A stretch of DNA of 64,000 nucleotides from assembly GCF_016904885.1 (NCBI RefSeq), contig NZ_JADWYI010000001.1, positions 4,154,001 through 4,218,000 of the forward strand, in the 5' to 3' direction. Origin of the DNA: Archangium primigenium (GTDB taxonomy: Bacteria > Myxococcota > Myxococcia > Myxococcales > Myxococcaceae). How positions within the stretch are numbered: the stretch's first letter is position 1; each line of letters starts with the position of its first letter. The position numbers and the translations under genes were made by a program. Below the pieces are notes generated by a model that saw only the letters and a list, made by a program, of their open reading frames with translations, was not told the DNA's origin and searched no databases. Below, one piece after another: positions 24,242 to 32,989 of this stretch.

Positions 24242-27200
24242 CTACTTGTCCAGCTCGTCCACGAGCGAGGTCCAGTCGGCCTCGTCCGAGGCGACGGCCG
24301 TGGGGATGGGCATCATCACGGTGCGCTCGGAGACCTCGTCATCCTCGCCGAGCGCCGGGGGCGGCGCGGGCGGGGCGACGCGCTTGGGCGCGGCGGCGGC
24401 GGCGGCCGGCTTGGCGGCGGGACGGGGCGCGGCCCGGGGCATGGCGGCGGCGGGCGCCACGGTGGGCACCTGCTGGGTGGAGAACAGATCCTCCTCCGCC
24501 AGCAGACCGCCCGGCGCGGGCGTCTTGGCGGCCACGGCATTGGGCGCGGCGGGGGCCTTGGTCTTGAAGCGCGCCAGCTCCAGCTCGGCCACCTTGAGCG
24601 CCTTGCTCTTCTCCTGCACGGACTGCTGCAGGCGGGCGATCTCCTGCGCCTTGAGGGCCTCGCGGCGCTCGAGCTCCGCCTTCTGACGGGCGTTGAGGTC
24701 CTCGAGCTCCTTCTGCTGCCGGGCCTCCAGCTCCTTGCGCTCCTTGAGGGTGGCGGCCGACTTGGCGACGGCCTCGTTGGCCTTGGCCTCGGCGGCGGTG
24801 GCGCGGGCGGTGAGCTCCTTCTCCACGCGGGCCTTGGTGCTCGTGGCGCTCTCCACCGCGAGCTCCAGCTCCTGGACCTTCTTGGCCCGGAGGGCGGTCT
24901 GCCCCTGGGCCTCCTTGAGCCGGGCGTCGGCCTCGTCGGCGCGGGTCTGCAGCTCCTGGGTGAGCTGGGCGGAGCGGGCCTCGGAACGGGCCAGCTTCGT
25001 GGTGAGCTCTTCCTGGGCGCGCTTGGTGTCGGCGCGCTCCTGGGCCTGGGTCTGCTGCAGGGCCTGGGCCTGGGCCTGGGCCTGGGCGAGCTGCGCGCTC
25101 ACGGCCTCGCGGTCCGACTGGAGCTTGGCCTGCTGAGCCCCCGCGGCACGCAGCTGCTCGTCGCGCGCGGCGACCTGCTTGCGCGCGGCGTCCAGCTCCG
25201 CGTTGAGCGCGGCGAGCTGCCGGGCGGCGTCCTCCTGGGCGCGCTTGGCCTGCTCGGTCTCGGCGTGGCGGCGCTCCTCGAGCTGCTTGATCTGCTCGGT
25301 GCGGGCGGACACCTCGCCGCGGAAGCGCTCCTTGTCCTGGGTCGCCACGCTGAGCTTCTGCAGCGTGTCGGACAGGTCCTGGTTCTTCTGCTCGGCGTCC
25401 TTCTCCAACATCTCGATGCGGCGCTGGGACTCGGCCGTGAGCGTGTTGAAGCGCTCCTGGAGGGTGTGGTGCTCCTCCTCGGAGTGGGCGAGCTTGGAGC
25501 GCAGCTCGGTGACCTCGGCGACGCTGCTGCCGAGCTCCTGCTTGACGAGGAAGAGCTGCTCCTCGAGCTCCTGGCCCTGGTCGCGCGCCTGGGCGAGCTG
25601 GGTCTCCAGCTCCACGCGGGTGGCGGTGGTCTGCTGCTGGGTCTGCGCGTGCGCGGCCTGCTCGCCGGTGAGCGCCTCGCGCGTGGCGGCCAGGTCGCCC
25701 TCGGTCTCCGCCAGCTTGTTGCGCGTCTGGCCGAGCTGCTCGGACAGCTCCTCCTCCATGGCCGTCTTGAGCGCCTCGGTCTCCTGCAACACGCCGTTGA
25801 CGCGGACGATCTCCGCCTGGGCCGTTTGCAGCTCGGCGTCACGCTCGGCGAGCGCCTGGGCGGTGGCCGACAGGGTGCCCTGCGTCTCGGCGAGGGTGCC
25901 CTGCGTCTCGGTGAGCGTCTGGGTGGTGGCGTCCAGCTCGCCGCGAGTCGTCGCCAGCGTCTCCTCGGTGGAGGCCAGCTTCGTCTCGGTGGCCGAGAGC
26001 TTCTCCTCCGTGGCCGAGAGGGTGCCCTGCGTCTCGGCGAGGGTGGCCTGGGTCTCGGAGAGGGTCTGGCTGGTGGCGTCCAGCTCGCCGCGCGTGGTGG
26101 CCAGCGTCTCCTCGGTGGAAGCCAGCTTCGTCTCGGTGGCCGAGAGCGTGCCCTGCGTCTCGGCGAGGGTGGCCTGGGTCTCGGAGAGGGTCTGGCTGGT
26201 GGCGTCCAGCTCGCCGCGAGTCGTCGCCAGCGTCTCCTCGGTGGAGGCCAGCTTCGTCTCGGTGGCCGCCAGCGTGCCCTGGGTCTCGGAGAGCGTGGTC
26301 TGGGTCTCGGAGAGCGTCTGGCTGGTGGCCTCGAGCTCGCCGCGCGTGGTGGCCAGCGTCTCCTCGGTGGAGGCCAGCTTCGTCTCGGTGGCCGAGAGCG
26401 TGCCCTGCGTCTCGCTGAGGGTGGTCTGGGTCTCGGTGAGGGTCTGGCTGGTGGCGTCCAGCTCGCCGCGGGTCGTCGCCAGCGTCTCCTCGGTGGAGGC
26501 CAGCTTCACCTCGGTGGCCGAGAGCTTCTCCTCGGTGGAGGCGAGGGTGGCCTGGGTCTCGGAGAGGGTCTGGCTGGTGGCGTCCAGCTCGCCGCGGGTC
26601 GTCGCCAGCGTCTCCTCGGTGGAGGCCAGCTTGTCCTGCGTGGCGGAGAGGGTGCCCTGCGTCTCGGCGAGGGTGGCCTGGGTCTCGGCGAGGGTCTGGC
26701 TGGTGGCGTCCAGCTCGCCGCGCGTGGTGGCCAGCGTCTCCTCGGTGGAGGCCAGCTTCGTCTCGGTGGCCGAGAGCGTGCCCTGCGTCTCGCTGAGGGT
26801 GGTCTGGGTCTCGGTGAGGGTCTGGCTGGTGGCCTCGAGCTCGCCGCGCGTGGTGGCCAGCGTCTCCTCGGTGGAGGCCAGCTTCGTCTCGGTGGCCGAG
26901 AGCTTCTCCTCGGTGGAGGCGAGGGTGGCCTGGGTCTCGGAGAGGGTCTGGCTGGTGGCGTCCAGCTCGCCGCGGGTCGTCGCCAGCGTCTCCTCGGTGG
27001 AGGCCAGCTTCGTCTCGGTGTCGGCGAGCGTCTTGCTCGTGGCCTCCAGCTCACCCGTGAGGGTGGAGATGCGCTCGTCGCGCGCGGCGACGGTCTCCTG
27101 GAGCCCCTGGATCTGCCCGTTGAGGTCGGCCTCGGAGGCGTTCTTGGCGGCCTCGAGGTCGTTGCGCGACTGGGTCATCGCCTCGAGCTCGGCGGTGAGC

Positions 27201-28867
27201 TCGGCCTCGCGGTCGGCCAGGTGCGTCTTGGCGGCCTCGACCTCGCCTTCCAGCTCGCCGATGCGCTCCATCTGCTGCTGGATGTTGGCGTTGAGCTCCG
27301 CCTCGTGGCTCTCGTTGCGGGCGATGCTGTCCTGCAGCTCGCGGTCGAGCGTGGCGATGCGCGCGTCCCGGTCCTCGAGCCGCTGCGTGAGGTCGCTCTC
27401 CTGGGCGTCCTTGTCCACCTGGAGCTGATCGCGCTCGCCCGTGGCGCGGGCGAGGTCCGACTCCAGGCCGGCGATCTGCTCGTTGAGGCGGGCCTCGAGC
27501 GCGGCGCGCTCGGCGTTGATCCGCTGGATCTCCGCGTCCGCGCGGGCGCCATGGTCCTCGGCGGCGCCGGCGCGGGCCTCGAGGGTGCGCACGGTGGTGT
27601 CGCGCTCCTGCTCGAGCTGGGCCAGGCGCTCCTGGAGCGCCTGGACCTCGCCCGTCAGCTCGGAGTAGCGCTGGTCGCGCTCGCCGATGGTGCGGGCCAG
27701 CTCGGCGTCCAGCGTCTCGATGTTCTGCTGGCGCCGCGACAGCTCGCCCTCGTGGGCCTGGACGGTCTCGGTGAGCCGCTGCTCCTTGACCTCGAACTCG
27801 AGCGTGACGATGCCCAGGTGCTTCTCGAGCTTGTCGTACTCGTCGCGGACGTAGGTGATCTCCGCGGCCCGGCGCGACAGCTCCTCCTCGCGGTTGGAGG
27901 CCTCGCGGCGAAGGACGTTGATGTCCTTCTCCTTGGAGGCCACCACCTCGATGAGATCCTTCTCGGCGGAGAACTTCTGCAGGAGCAGGTCGTCCACGGT
28001 GGCGCCGTGCTCGCGCTCCTTCTGGAGCGTGGCCTGCTGGGCCTCGTTGAAGCGGCGCAGCAGGTCATCCACCTGCATCTTGAGGCCCTGCAGCTCCACG
28101 TCCTTGTCGTGGAGGCGGTCCTCGACGGACAAGAGCTCGCGCTCGCGGACGTTCCACACCTCGGAGAGGCGGGCGATCTGCGACTCGCGGCCCTTGAGCT
28201 CGTCGCGCAGGAGCTGCACCTTGCCCTCGGGCGTGCCCATCAGGTCGCGCCGGGGCGGCGGGCGCTTGAGCTGACGCGACTCGGCGAGCAGCTCCGCCTT
28301 GCGGTCCGCGATGGACTGGAAGGCGCGCTCGAGGAAGGTGCGATCCTCCTCGGTGATGGCGCTGCGGCGCTCGCGCTTGGGCAGCCGGGGCGGGGCGCCG
28401 GCCGGGGTGGGCGGGCCCCGCAGGGGCGGGGGGATGCTCGGCGGGCCGTCACGCGGCGCGGCCTGCTGGGCGCTGGCGGACTCGTCCCCGGAGGGGAGGA
28501 TCTCCATGCTCATCGCCGCGAGCTCGCCCATGTCGAAGGGCACCAGCAGGTAGCCGTCCGCGGCACCCGGGCTCTGGCGGTGCTGCTCGATGCCCTCGCG
28601 GCTCATCTCCTCGGACACGAGGAGGACGTGGAGGTTGTGGCCCCACTTTCCGCGCTTGATCTGCCCACAGATGCTCAGACCGGACTGATCACTGCCCTTC
28701 AGCTCGGCGTTGATGACGAGCAGATCCGGTCGGCGCTTCTCGACCTCACGCTGGGCATCCGCGGCACTGGAGGCGATGGCCGTTTGATAACCCGCGCTCT
28801 TGAGCACGGTGGCCATGCTCAGGGCGAAGTCATTCTTGCTCTCGACGATAAGGACGCGACGCTCCAT
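24242..28867 (-). CDS. aglZ: AglZ-like pseudo-receiver/coiled-coil protein
   Basis: 1541 residues. Residues 1-120 are a receiver-like domain, but the phospho-acceptor Asp is Asn (PDLLVINAEL) and the usual Lys before the last loop is Val (YLLVPFD), so it cannot signal by the normal route. After a Pro-rich linker (to ~175) there is a ~1200-residue coiled coil, with a 42-residue heptad array in its middle. The C-terminus is Ala/Lys/Pro-rich and ends SERTVMMPIPTAV...WTSLVDELDK. M. xanthus AglZ (gliding motility) has this layout; FrzS is built alike but is much shorter. The cell presumably uses it as a filament or scaffold at motility sites. Confidence 0.75.
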   Translation of the reverse strand: MERRVLIVESKNDFALSMATVLKSAGYQTAIASSAADAQREVEKRRPDLLVINAELKGSDQSGLSICGQIKRGKWGHNLHVLLVSEEMSREGIEQHRQSPGAADGYLLVPFDMGELAAMSMEILPSGDESASAQQAAPRDGPPSIPPPLRGPPTPAGAPPRLPKRERRSAITEEDRTFLERAFQSIADRKAELLAESRQLKRPPPRRDLMGTPEGKVQLLRDELKGRESQIARLSEVWNVRERELLSVEDRLHDKDVELQGLKMQVDDLLRRFNEAQQATLQKEREHGATVDDLLLQKFSAEKDLIEVVASKEKDINVLRREASNREEELSRRAAEITYVRDEYDKLEKHLGIVTLEFEVKEQRLTETVQAHEGELSRRQQNIETLDAELARTIGERDQRYSELTGEVQALQERLAQLEQERDTTVRTLEARAGAAEDHGARADAEIQRINAERAALEARLNEQIAGLESDLARATGERDQLQVDKDAQESDLTQRLEDRDARIATLDRELQDSIARNESHEAELNANIQQQMERIGELEGEVEAAKTHLADREAELTAELEAMTQSRNDLEAAKNASEADLNGQIQGLQETVAARDERISTLTGELEATSKTLADTETKLASTEETLATTRGELDATSQTLSETQATLASTEEKLSATETKLASTEETLATTRGELEATSQTLTETQTTLSETQGTLSATETKLASTEETLATTRGELDATSQTLAETQATLAETQGTLSATQDKLASTEETLATTRGELDATSQTLSETQATLASTEEKLSATEVKLASTEETLATTRGELDATSQTLTETQTTLSETQGTLSATETKLASTEETLATTRGELEATSQTLSETQTTLSETQGTLAATETKLASTEETLATTRGELDATSQTLSETQATLAETQGTLSATETKLASTEETLATTRGELDATSQTLSETQATLAETQGTLSATEEKLSATETKLASTEETLATTRGELDATTQTLTETQGTLAETQGTLSATAQALAERDAELQTAQAEIVRVNGVLQETEALKTAMEEELSEQLGQTRNKLAETEGDLAATREALTGEQAAHAQTQQQTTATRVELETQLAQARDQGQELEEQLFLVKQELGSSVAEVTELRSKLAHSEEEHHTLQERFNTLTAESQRRIEMLEKDAEQKNQDLSDTLQKLSVATQDKERFRGEVSARTEQIKQLEERRHAETEQAKRAQEDAARQLAALNAELDAARKQVAARDEQLRAAGAQQAKLQSDREAVSAQLAQAQAQAQALQQTQAQERADTKRAQEELTTKLARSEARSAQLTQELQTRADEADARLKEAQGQTALRAKKVQELELAVESATSTKARVEKELTARATAAEAKANEAVAKSAATLKERKELEARQQKELEDLNARQKAELERREALKAQEIARLQQSVQEKSKALKVAELELARFKTKAPAAPNAVAAKTPAPGGLLAEEDLFSTQQVPTVAPAAAMPRAAPRPAAKPAAAAAAPKRVAPPAPPPALGEDDEVSERTVMMPIPTAVASDEADWTSLVDELDK
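25866..27036 (-). repeat. 126-bp tandem repeats encoding 42-residue heptad units
   Basis: Nine copies of the segment LASTEETLATTRGEL can be counted in the translated protein. Most units are 126 bp (six heptads), each heptad opening with Leu; some copies carry an extra heptad (147 bp spacing at about 25958-26104). Copies are nearly the same in DNA as well as protein, so expansion by recombination is recent or continuing. It lies inside the AglZ-like gene. Confidence 0.9.
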
Positions 28868-28994
28868 GAGCCCTTTTTTTCCCAGGAAAGATCAATGAAA
28901 ACCCGCACATCCTAGATCCGCACCACAAGCCTTGGAAAGTTTCCCCGTCAGGCTCGGTTGGCTGCTTCACGAGTGCGCGAGACCCTGGGACCGC

Positions 28995-31136
28995 TTACGG
29001 ACTCTTGCCCCGAGCGCCGCCCTGGATCTTTGCATCGGCAGCGGTGGCCGGCTGCTCATCCCGCCCCGGGAAGGTGGTGGGAGGCGTGTGTCGGGCGAAG
29101 TGGGTCCCCTCGGGGGGACAGTAGCCGTGGGCGAGCTGGGCGAACCACGGATTCAAGCGGGAGGCGGGCGGCTCGCGCGGCGGCAGCTCCGCGGGCTCGT
29201 TCTCCTGGAGCTCGTCGTCGCTGATCTCCTCGGGCTCCTCCAGGGGCAGGGCGGCGCGGGGCGTGGGCGAGACGTCGTCGTCCTCCTGGAGCGCCATCGC
29301 GTGCGAGGAGGAGATCTCCTCGGGTTCATCCTCCTCGGCCGTGGGCGGGGTGGCGGGCTCGGCGGGCCGGGGGCCGCTCGGCGCGCGGCCGCCGCGGGGA
29401 GGCAGCGGCGGAATCGCCATGGACGGGCGCGAGGGCAGCGCGGGCGGCCGCGCGGGCTCGGGCTCGGCGGCGGGCGGGGGCAGCACGGCGCGCGTGATCA
29501 GCGAGGGCCGGGGCGGAATGGGCGGCGGGCTCACGGCGGCGGGGGCCGTGGCGGGCGCGGGCGCGGCGGCGGGGGGCGTGAGCGGAGGGGGCATGGGAGG
29601 CGGTGCGGCGGCGGGAGGGGAGGGCGCATCGCGCAGGGGCAGGCCCATGATCACCGGAGGGCCCTCGGGCCGGTGGGCATCCGGCTCGGTCTTCACGAGC
29701 CGCGTGTCGAGGCCGTCGTCCAACAGCGCCATGCCCACCACGACGGGGGGCTCGTCGCTGACGGGCTGGCCCAGGCCGGGATCCGTGTCCGACTGCGCGG
29801 GGGACGCGGCCTCCTCGGTGCCGGGGGGCGTGGACGGGGCCGCGGCGCTGGCCCCCGCGCCCGTGCCCGTGCCGACATTGCCCATGAGCGCGAGGACGCG
29901 GTTGGTGGGGGTGCCGATCGTGGTGGCGTGGAACTCCGTGCTCTCGGCGCTCGCGCGCGGCGGCGGCTGTTTGCCGAGCAGCCCATCATAGAGGTCCAGC
30001 AGCTGGCCCCGGATGCGCCCCGCGTCGAGCGTCTTCTGCGCGGCGGCGCGCGCCTGCTGCCCGAGCGCGCGGCGGCGGGGCACGTCCCGGGCCAGCTCGA
30101 CGATGCGCTCGGCGAGCGCCTTGGCGTCTCCGGGCGGGTAGAAGACACCGGCCGAGGCGGGCACGAGCTCGCGCGTCACCGGGAGATCCGCGGCGAGCAC
30201 CGGCCGGCCCGCGGCGAGGTACTCGGACACCTTGGCGAGCGCGCCGCCCTGCACGCGGTTGCGATCCACGTCCTCCAGCGGCAGCACGCCCACGTCCGCG
30301 AGCGTGAGCACCTTGGCCACGTCGTCGTGGGCCACGGCGGGCTGGAACTCCACGTGCTGCTTGAGGCCCAGCTCGGCCACCAGGTCCTCCAGGTGGGGCT
30401 GCCAGTCGGGGTGGCGGGCGCCCACGAGCGTGAGCCGCACGTCCTCCTCCTTGACGGCCAGCGCGAGCCCCCGCAGCAGGCCCGCCAGCCCCTGCCACGC
30501 CACCTGGCTGCCCAGGTACATCAGCCGCATGGGGCGGCCGTCCGGCACGCCGAGGGCGTCGGGGTTGTAGGGGCCCAGGTCCACGGGCGCGCGCACCACG
30601 TGCACCGCCTCGTCCGGCACGCCGAGCGAGCGGATGAAGCCGCCCGTCGTGGCCGAGCCGGTGATGACGCGGTCCGCGTTCATCAGGCAGAAGAGCTCCT
30701 GGCGCCGGACCTTGGAGAGGAACTTGCGGTCACCCTCCAGCTGCGGGTGCGTGTAGCGCAGCTCCTGGGAGGGGAAGCTCTGCGCCTCGTACACGATCCG
30801 GTAGCCGTAGTCCCCCTTGAGCTCGCACAGGGCATAGCCGCCAAAGGGGTCCGTGAAGTGCACGAGCGCGTACTCCTCGCTCTCCAACTGGCGCCGCACC
30901 GCGCGCTCGAAGGATTGGATGCGCGAGGCGAGATCGCCGGAGCCCACGGGCACGCGCAAGAGCCGCGCGCTCTCGTACTTCTCGATATGGGTGTGGTCTG
31001 GCGTCTTCACCGAGAGCACCACCACCGTGAACCGGTCGGGCAATGCCTTCAGGTACTCGGTCACCCGGCGCGAGGAGCCAGATGGACCGGGGATGACGTC
31101 AAAGCTGCACAGCAGGAGTCTGGGCAGGTCGCTCAA
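28995..31136 (-). CDS. glycosyltransferase with long disordered C-terminal tail
   Basis: 713 residues. Residues 1-390 are a GT-B glycosyltransferase, GT4-like (LLCSFDVIPGPSGSSRRV, VYEAQSFPSQEL, RLMYLGSQVAWQGLAGLL, DVGVLPLEDVDRN, ALAKVSEYLAAGRPV with the EX7E-type donor region). Residues ~400-713 are low complexity, Pro/Ala-rich, with two acidic EPEEIS motifs and no fold. Upstream of the AglZ-like gene on the same strand, 127 bases apart. The sugar and acceptor are unknown; the tail may be a docking platform. Confidence 0.82.
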   Translation of the reverse strand: MSDLPRLLLCSFDVIPGPSGSSRRVTEYLKALPDRFTVVVLSVKTPDHTHIEKYESARLLRVPVGSGDLASRIQSFERAVRRQLESEEYALVHFTDPFGGYALCELKGDYGYRIVYEAQSFPSQELRYTHPQLEGDRKFLSKVRRQELFCLMNADRVITGSATTGGFIRSLGVPDEAVHVVRAPVDLGPYNPDALGVPDGRPMRLMYLGSQVAWQGLAGLLRGLALAVKEEDVRLTLVGARHPDWQPHLEDLVAELGLKQHVEFQPAVAHDDVAKVLTLADVGVLPLEDVDRNRVQGGALAKVSEYLAAGRPVLAADLPVTRELVPASAGVFYPPGDAKALAERIVELARDVPRRRALGQQARAAAQKTLDAGRIRGQLLDLYDGLLGKQPPPRASAESTEFHATTIGTPTNRVLALMGNVGTGTGAGASAAAPSTPPGTEEAASPAQSDTDPGLGQPVSDEPPVVVGMALLDDGLDTRLVKTEPDAHRPEGPPVIMGLPLRDAPSPPAAAPPPMPPPLTPPAAAPAPATAPAAVSPPPIPPRPSLITRAVLPPPAAEPEPARPPALPSRPSMAIPPLPPRGGRAPSGPRPAEPATPPTAEEDEPEEISSSHAMALQEDDDVSPTPRAALPLEEPEEISDDELQENEPAELPPREPPASRLNPWFAQLAHGYCPPEGTHFARHTPPTTFPGRDEQPATAADAKIQGGARGKSP

Positions 31137-31269
31137 AGCGGGCCGGAGAATACAAAGGCCCCTCCCGACTTGTCACCGTCCCCGGCCAATCCCATGAGGT
31201 ATGCCCACGAACAGATGCGAAATCGTCCGTTGACCGCGATTTTCCCCCCCACTAAGCCCTTGCGTGCTT

Positions 31270-32979
31270 ATGGGCGACCTCAAGAGCGTCATGGTGGAGC
31301 ACCTGCGGCAGTTGGCCCACGCGCGGTTGGAACGGATGCGGGGCCGCCCCGGTCTGGTGGGGGTGCTCGTGGAGGGGGTGTCGCGGCTGGCCCGGCGCCT
31401 GGGGCTGCGGCCCGCGCGCTCCTCGCCCCTCCGGGCCGCGCCGTCCGACAAGCCCGAGGACAAGGACGCGCCCCTCGCCCCCCGGGGCCCGCTGCCGGGG
31501 GATGACGAGGAGAAGACCCCCGTCTACATCCCGCCGCCCCGGGTGCGGGTCGTCAACTTCCCGCCCAAGCCCAAGTCCAAGCCCCAGCGGCCCTCCCCGG
31601 ACGAGGAGGCCACCCTGTTCTCGCCCGGGGATGAGGACGCCGAGGCCGTGGCGCCCGTGGCGACGGAGGCCGAGCCCCTGGTGGAGGGCTTCTTCGTGGC
31701 GCGCATCGCCGGAGAGCAGGAAGCGGCGCGCCATCACCTCGGGCGTCCGGGCACGCCGCCCCCTCCGGGTCCGGGACATCCGGAAGGGCCCGGGGGGCTG
31801 CCCCGGGAGTATGGCGACGACACGGTCCTGCTGCTGCCGCGCGATCCGCACACGCTCTACGTGGTCTGGGACTTCAGCGCCGCGAGCCGTCGGCGGGCCA
31901 TGGAGGGCCTGGAGTCCCCGAGCGCCGTGCTGCGCCTCTTCAATGATCAGGACCGGTTGCTGAGCGTCATCGACATCGCGCTCGAGTCCCGCGGCTACTA
32001 CCTGCATGGTCTTCCGGCGGGTCAGCCCTACCGGGTCGAGGTCCACTTCCTGGGCCGCAAGGGGGCCACGCGCCGCATCGGACCCTCGTCCAACCGCGTC
32101 ATGCTGCCCCCCGGGGGCCCGTCCGCGGACACCTCGGTGCGCTTCATGCGCGTGCCGTCCCGCCTGTCGTCCCGGGACGAGGCCTCGCGGGGGCCCTCGC
32201 TGCGAACGCTGCCCGCCGACGCCTCGCGCCCGTACATCACCTGGCGTCGCGTGAGCCTGCCGGGCAGCGAGCGGACCCAGGCCGTGGCCGGAGCCCCGCG
32301 CGCCGAGGGCGCCTCCGAGGTCCGGGCCGTCGGGTCCATTCCGGGGCAGGGGACCTGGTTCGGCTCGTCGGGGCCGGTGGGCGGCGCGTCCGAGCAGGTG
32401 CCGGGCGGCGCCGTGTCCTCGTCCTTGTCGTCGTCCTTCTCGTCGTCCTTCTCCTCATGGGGACCCCTGGGCGGCGCGTCCGAGCAGGTGCCGGGGGGGC
32501 CCGGTGTTCCCGGTGTTCAGAGGGGGGAAGGGGCGTGGCTCGCCTCCGCGGGGCCGGTGGGCGGCTCGTCGGAGCAGGTGCCCGGAGGGGCCGGTGGGCG
32601 GAGCGAGGCGGGTCACTGGTTCTGGTCCGCGGGGCCGGTGGGTGGCTCGTCGGAGCAGGTGCCCGGGGCCGAGGCGGGGCCGTGGTTCGGCTCCACCGGG
32701 CCCGTCGGCTCCTCGGAGCCCCGTCGGGACGCGGGGGCAGGGGGACTGACGGGCGGGGCGTGGGTGGGCTCGGCGGGGCCGGTGGGATCCTCGGAGCAGG
32801 CGCCGGGGCACGGAGGAGGGGTCGCGCGGGGCGAGGCGCGCTGGGTGTGGTGGTACGGGCCCGTGGGGTCCGCCCCGGAAGGGTTCTCGGGGCACTGGGT
32901 CGTGTCGCACGGCCCCTCGGGCTCCTCCGAGCTGGGCTCCTCGGGGCGCCCGGACCTTCCCTCCTCGCCGGTCCGCTGA
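31270..32979 (+). CDS. DUF4912 protein with C-terminal GPVG/SSEQ repeats
   Basis: 569 residues from the ATG at 31270; a GTG 6 bases before is possible. The N-terminal ~35 residues are a basic helix. Residues 185-275 form the DUF4912 domain (DTVLLLPRDPHTLYVVWDF, YYLHGLPAGQPYRVEVHFL, SNRVMLPPGG). Residues ~355-560 contain eight copies of a ~20-residue motif, a Trp-containing start then S-x-GPVGGSSEQVPG, plus a Ser-rich insert. It ends 10 bases before the GH57 gene, so the two act together; binding of glucan or of the enzyme is inferred. Confidence 0.82.
   Translation: MGDLKSVMVEHLRQLAHARLERMRGRPGLVGVLVEGVSRLARRLGLRPARSSPLRAAPSDKPEDKDAPLAPRGPLPGDDEEKTPVYIPPPRVRVVNFPPKPKSKPQRPSPDEEATLFSPGDEDAEAVAPVATEAEPLVEGFFVARIAGEQEAARHHLGRPGTPPPPGPGHPEGPGGLPREYGDDTVLLLPRDPHTLYVVWDFSAASRRRAMEGLESPSAVLRLFNDQDRLLSVIDIALESRGYYLHGLPAGQPYRVEVHFLGRKGATRRIGPSSNRVMLPPGGPSADTSVRFMRVPSRLSSRDEASRGPSLRTLPADASRPYITWRRVSLPGSERTQAVAGAPRAEGASEVRAVGSIPGQGTWFGSSGPVGGASEQVPGGAVSSSLSSSFSSSFSSWGPLGGASEQVPGGPGVPGVQRGEGAWLASAGPVGGSSEQVPGGAGGRSEAGHWFWSAGPVGGSSEQVPGAEAGPWFGSTGPVGSSEPRRDAGAGGLTGGAWVGSAGPVGSSEQAPGHGGGVARGEARWVWWYGPVGSAPEGFSGHWVVSHGPSGSSELGSSGRPDLPSSPVR
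32341..32960 (+). repeat. eight degenerate GPVG-SSEQ coding repeats
   Basis: The DNA repeats as ...GGGCCGGTGGGCGGCTCGTC... blocks of ~60-90 bp that encode W-x-x-S-x-GPVG-x-SSEQ-x-PG. Copies weaken toward the 3' end (last ones GPVGSAPEG and GPSGSSELG). They lie within the DUF4912 gene. Confidence 0.8.
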
Positions 32980-32989
32980 GGAGACGCGG

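Noticed and set aside
25866-27036. Regular repeats as a CRISPR array
   Set aside because: Repeats are 126 bp, contiguous, in frame in a coding gene, with no spacers or cas genes.
25179-28915. Very long open frames on the + strand opposite the AglZ-like gene (749 and 1216 codons)
   Set aside because: They are mirror images of the heptad repeats in a high-GC gene and read as Gly/Leu or Ser/Val monotony with no fold or start signal.
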